Assembly (NCBI GenBank): GCA_964017195.1
Contig: OZ024892.1
Coordinates: 9,145,366 to 9,209,365 of the forward strand
From: Siderastrea radians
Lineage: Eukaryota; Cnidaria; Anthozoa; Scleractinia; Rhizangiidae
Direction of reading: 5' to 3'
Length of the DNA: 64,000 bases
Shown here: piece after piece, positions 48,911 to 64,000 of the stretch
How the letters are laid out: each line of letters starts with the position of its first letter
Position numbering within the stretch: the stretch's first letter is position 1
Program-made: the position numbers and the translations under genes
Notes under the pieces: generated by a model
Database searches by the model: none
What the model was told of the DNA's origin: nothing
Seen by the model: only the letters and a program-made list of their open reading frames with translations

Positions 48911-49400
48911 GAGCTACCTCCCCTTGATAACGCTAAAACCCAGCAAAAACATTGGTGATTGTGTATAGGAGAGTAATTCTCCCACCTTCTACTTGCTCTC
49001 GAACTACTTAAAAACTCTAATGCACTATAAGCAAGTCATGTCGCCTCGTTTTTTCATGTCAAAATCGTTGAATATCGATAAGCGAGTTCAGCCGCGACGA
49101 TAATACAAAGTTCGTTATCGTCTGTGCGACCGCGATCGAAATATTCATTACTCTGCGGCGTAACGCAAGAATATTCGAGCCCACGCACACAGCAGGCAGT
49201 CAGCGAACAAACACGTAAAAAACAATGGATACGAACCTGTCATTATTGCTTGTCAGCGGAACAACAAAAAAGAATACAAAATGGCGGCCGGCTGAGACCG
49301 AATTGAAAACGAAAATGGGCAGAAATGAAATGAAATCAAAACTCGTGACGTTCACCACCTGATTTAGGATGAAAAGAACTTGTTTGATCGCCAGTGAAGG
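48911..49400. promoter_or_regulatory. 490-bp bidirectional promoter region, TTBK and ABCC10
   Basis: The kinase starts leftward at 48910 and ABCC10 rightward at 49401. The interval is richer in CG dinucleotides than its flanks and lacks repeats. It contains TATCGATA (49073-49080), a perfect match to the DREF-type element, and AAAATGGCGGC (49278-49288), a YY1-type motif. No TATA box is obvious at either side. Confidence 0.6.

Positions 49401-64000
<14,600 letters not shown>

Overview
The window is nuclear DNA from an animal. It holds four spliced, intron-rich conserved genes and one intronless gene, separated and interrupted by many short AT-rich transposons. The exons read cleanly against metazoan orthologues. 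The repeat load (tRNA-derived SINEs, G-run elements, fold-back MITEs, TTAGGG motifs) is what I associate with anthozoan cnidarians. A stony coral is my best inference, but the sequence alone does not prove the species.

Layout. (1) About 680-7340, minus strand: the 5' part of AAR2, a U5 snRNP assembly factor. Four exons are visible and the 3' end lies beyond base 1. Its first intron carries a 2.25-kb TTAA-flanked transposon with a THAP-domain relic. (2) 10126-11523, minus: a single-exon F-box/LRR protein. (3) 14254-29729, plus: complete TTC8/BBS8, a BBSome subunit, in 15 exons (509 aa). (4) 36121-48910, minus: a complete tau-tubulin kinase in 11 exons (1102 aa). (5) 49401 to the window end, plus: the first 15 exons (1080 aa) of an ABCC10/MRP7-like ABC transporter, 3' end missing. 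I derived exon borders by reading GT/AG sites in phase with the protein family; all five models stay in frame.

Functional themes. Two genes are ciliary in animals: TTC8 (BBSome) and the TTBK2-type kinase that triggers ciliogenesis. The coral kinase keeps, at its extreme C-terminus, a PPPGK...ARLRRYK motif that aligns with the CEP164-docking region of vertebrate TTBK2. The TTC8 promoter has a 14/14 match to the RFX X-box consensus, ending 45 bp before the start codon. The kinase and ABCC10 are head-to-head with only 490 bp between start codons, so they probably share a bidirectional promoter. In humans TTBK1 and ABCC10 are also close together (6p21.1, from memory), which suggests old linkage.

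Non-coding landscape. Most introns and intergenic spaces are built of repeats: at least four families of TIR elements that recur within the window, several near-perfect fold-backs (one with telomere-type TTAGGG units at its tip), an array of the palindrome AGGATCCT split by a MITE, a 28-bp minisatellite that seems to have grown out of a dispersed repeat, and a CAGC/CAGT microsatellite. I found no prokaryotic operon, CRISPR array or intact transposase, and no new multi-gene system. The most novel leads are the ciliary-motif observations and the repeat biology.
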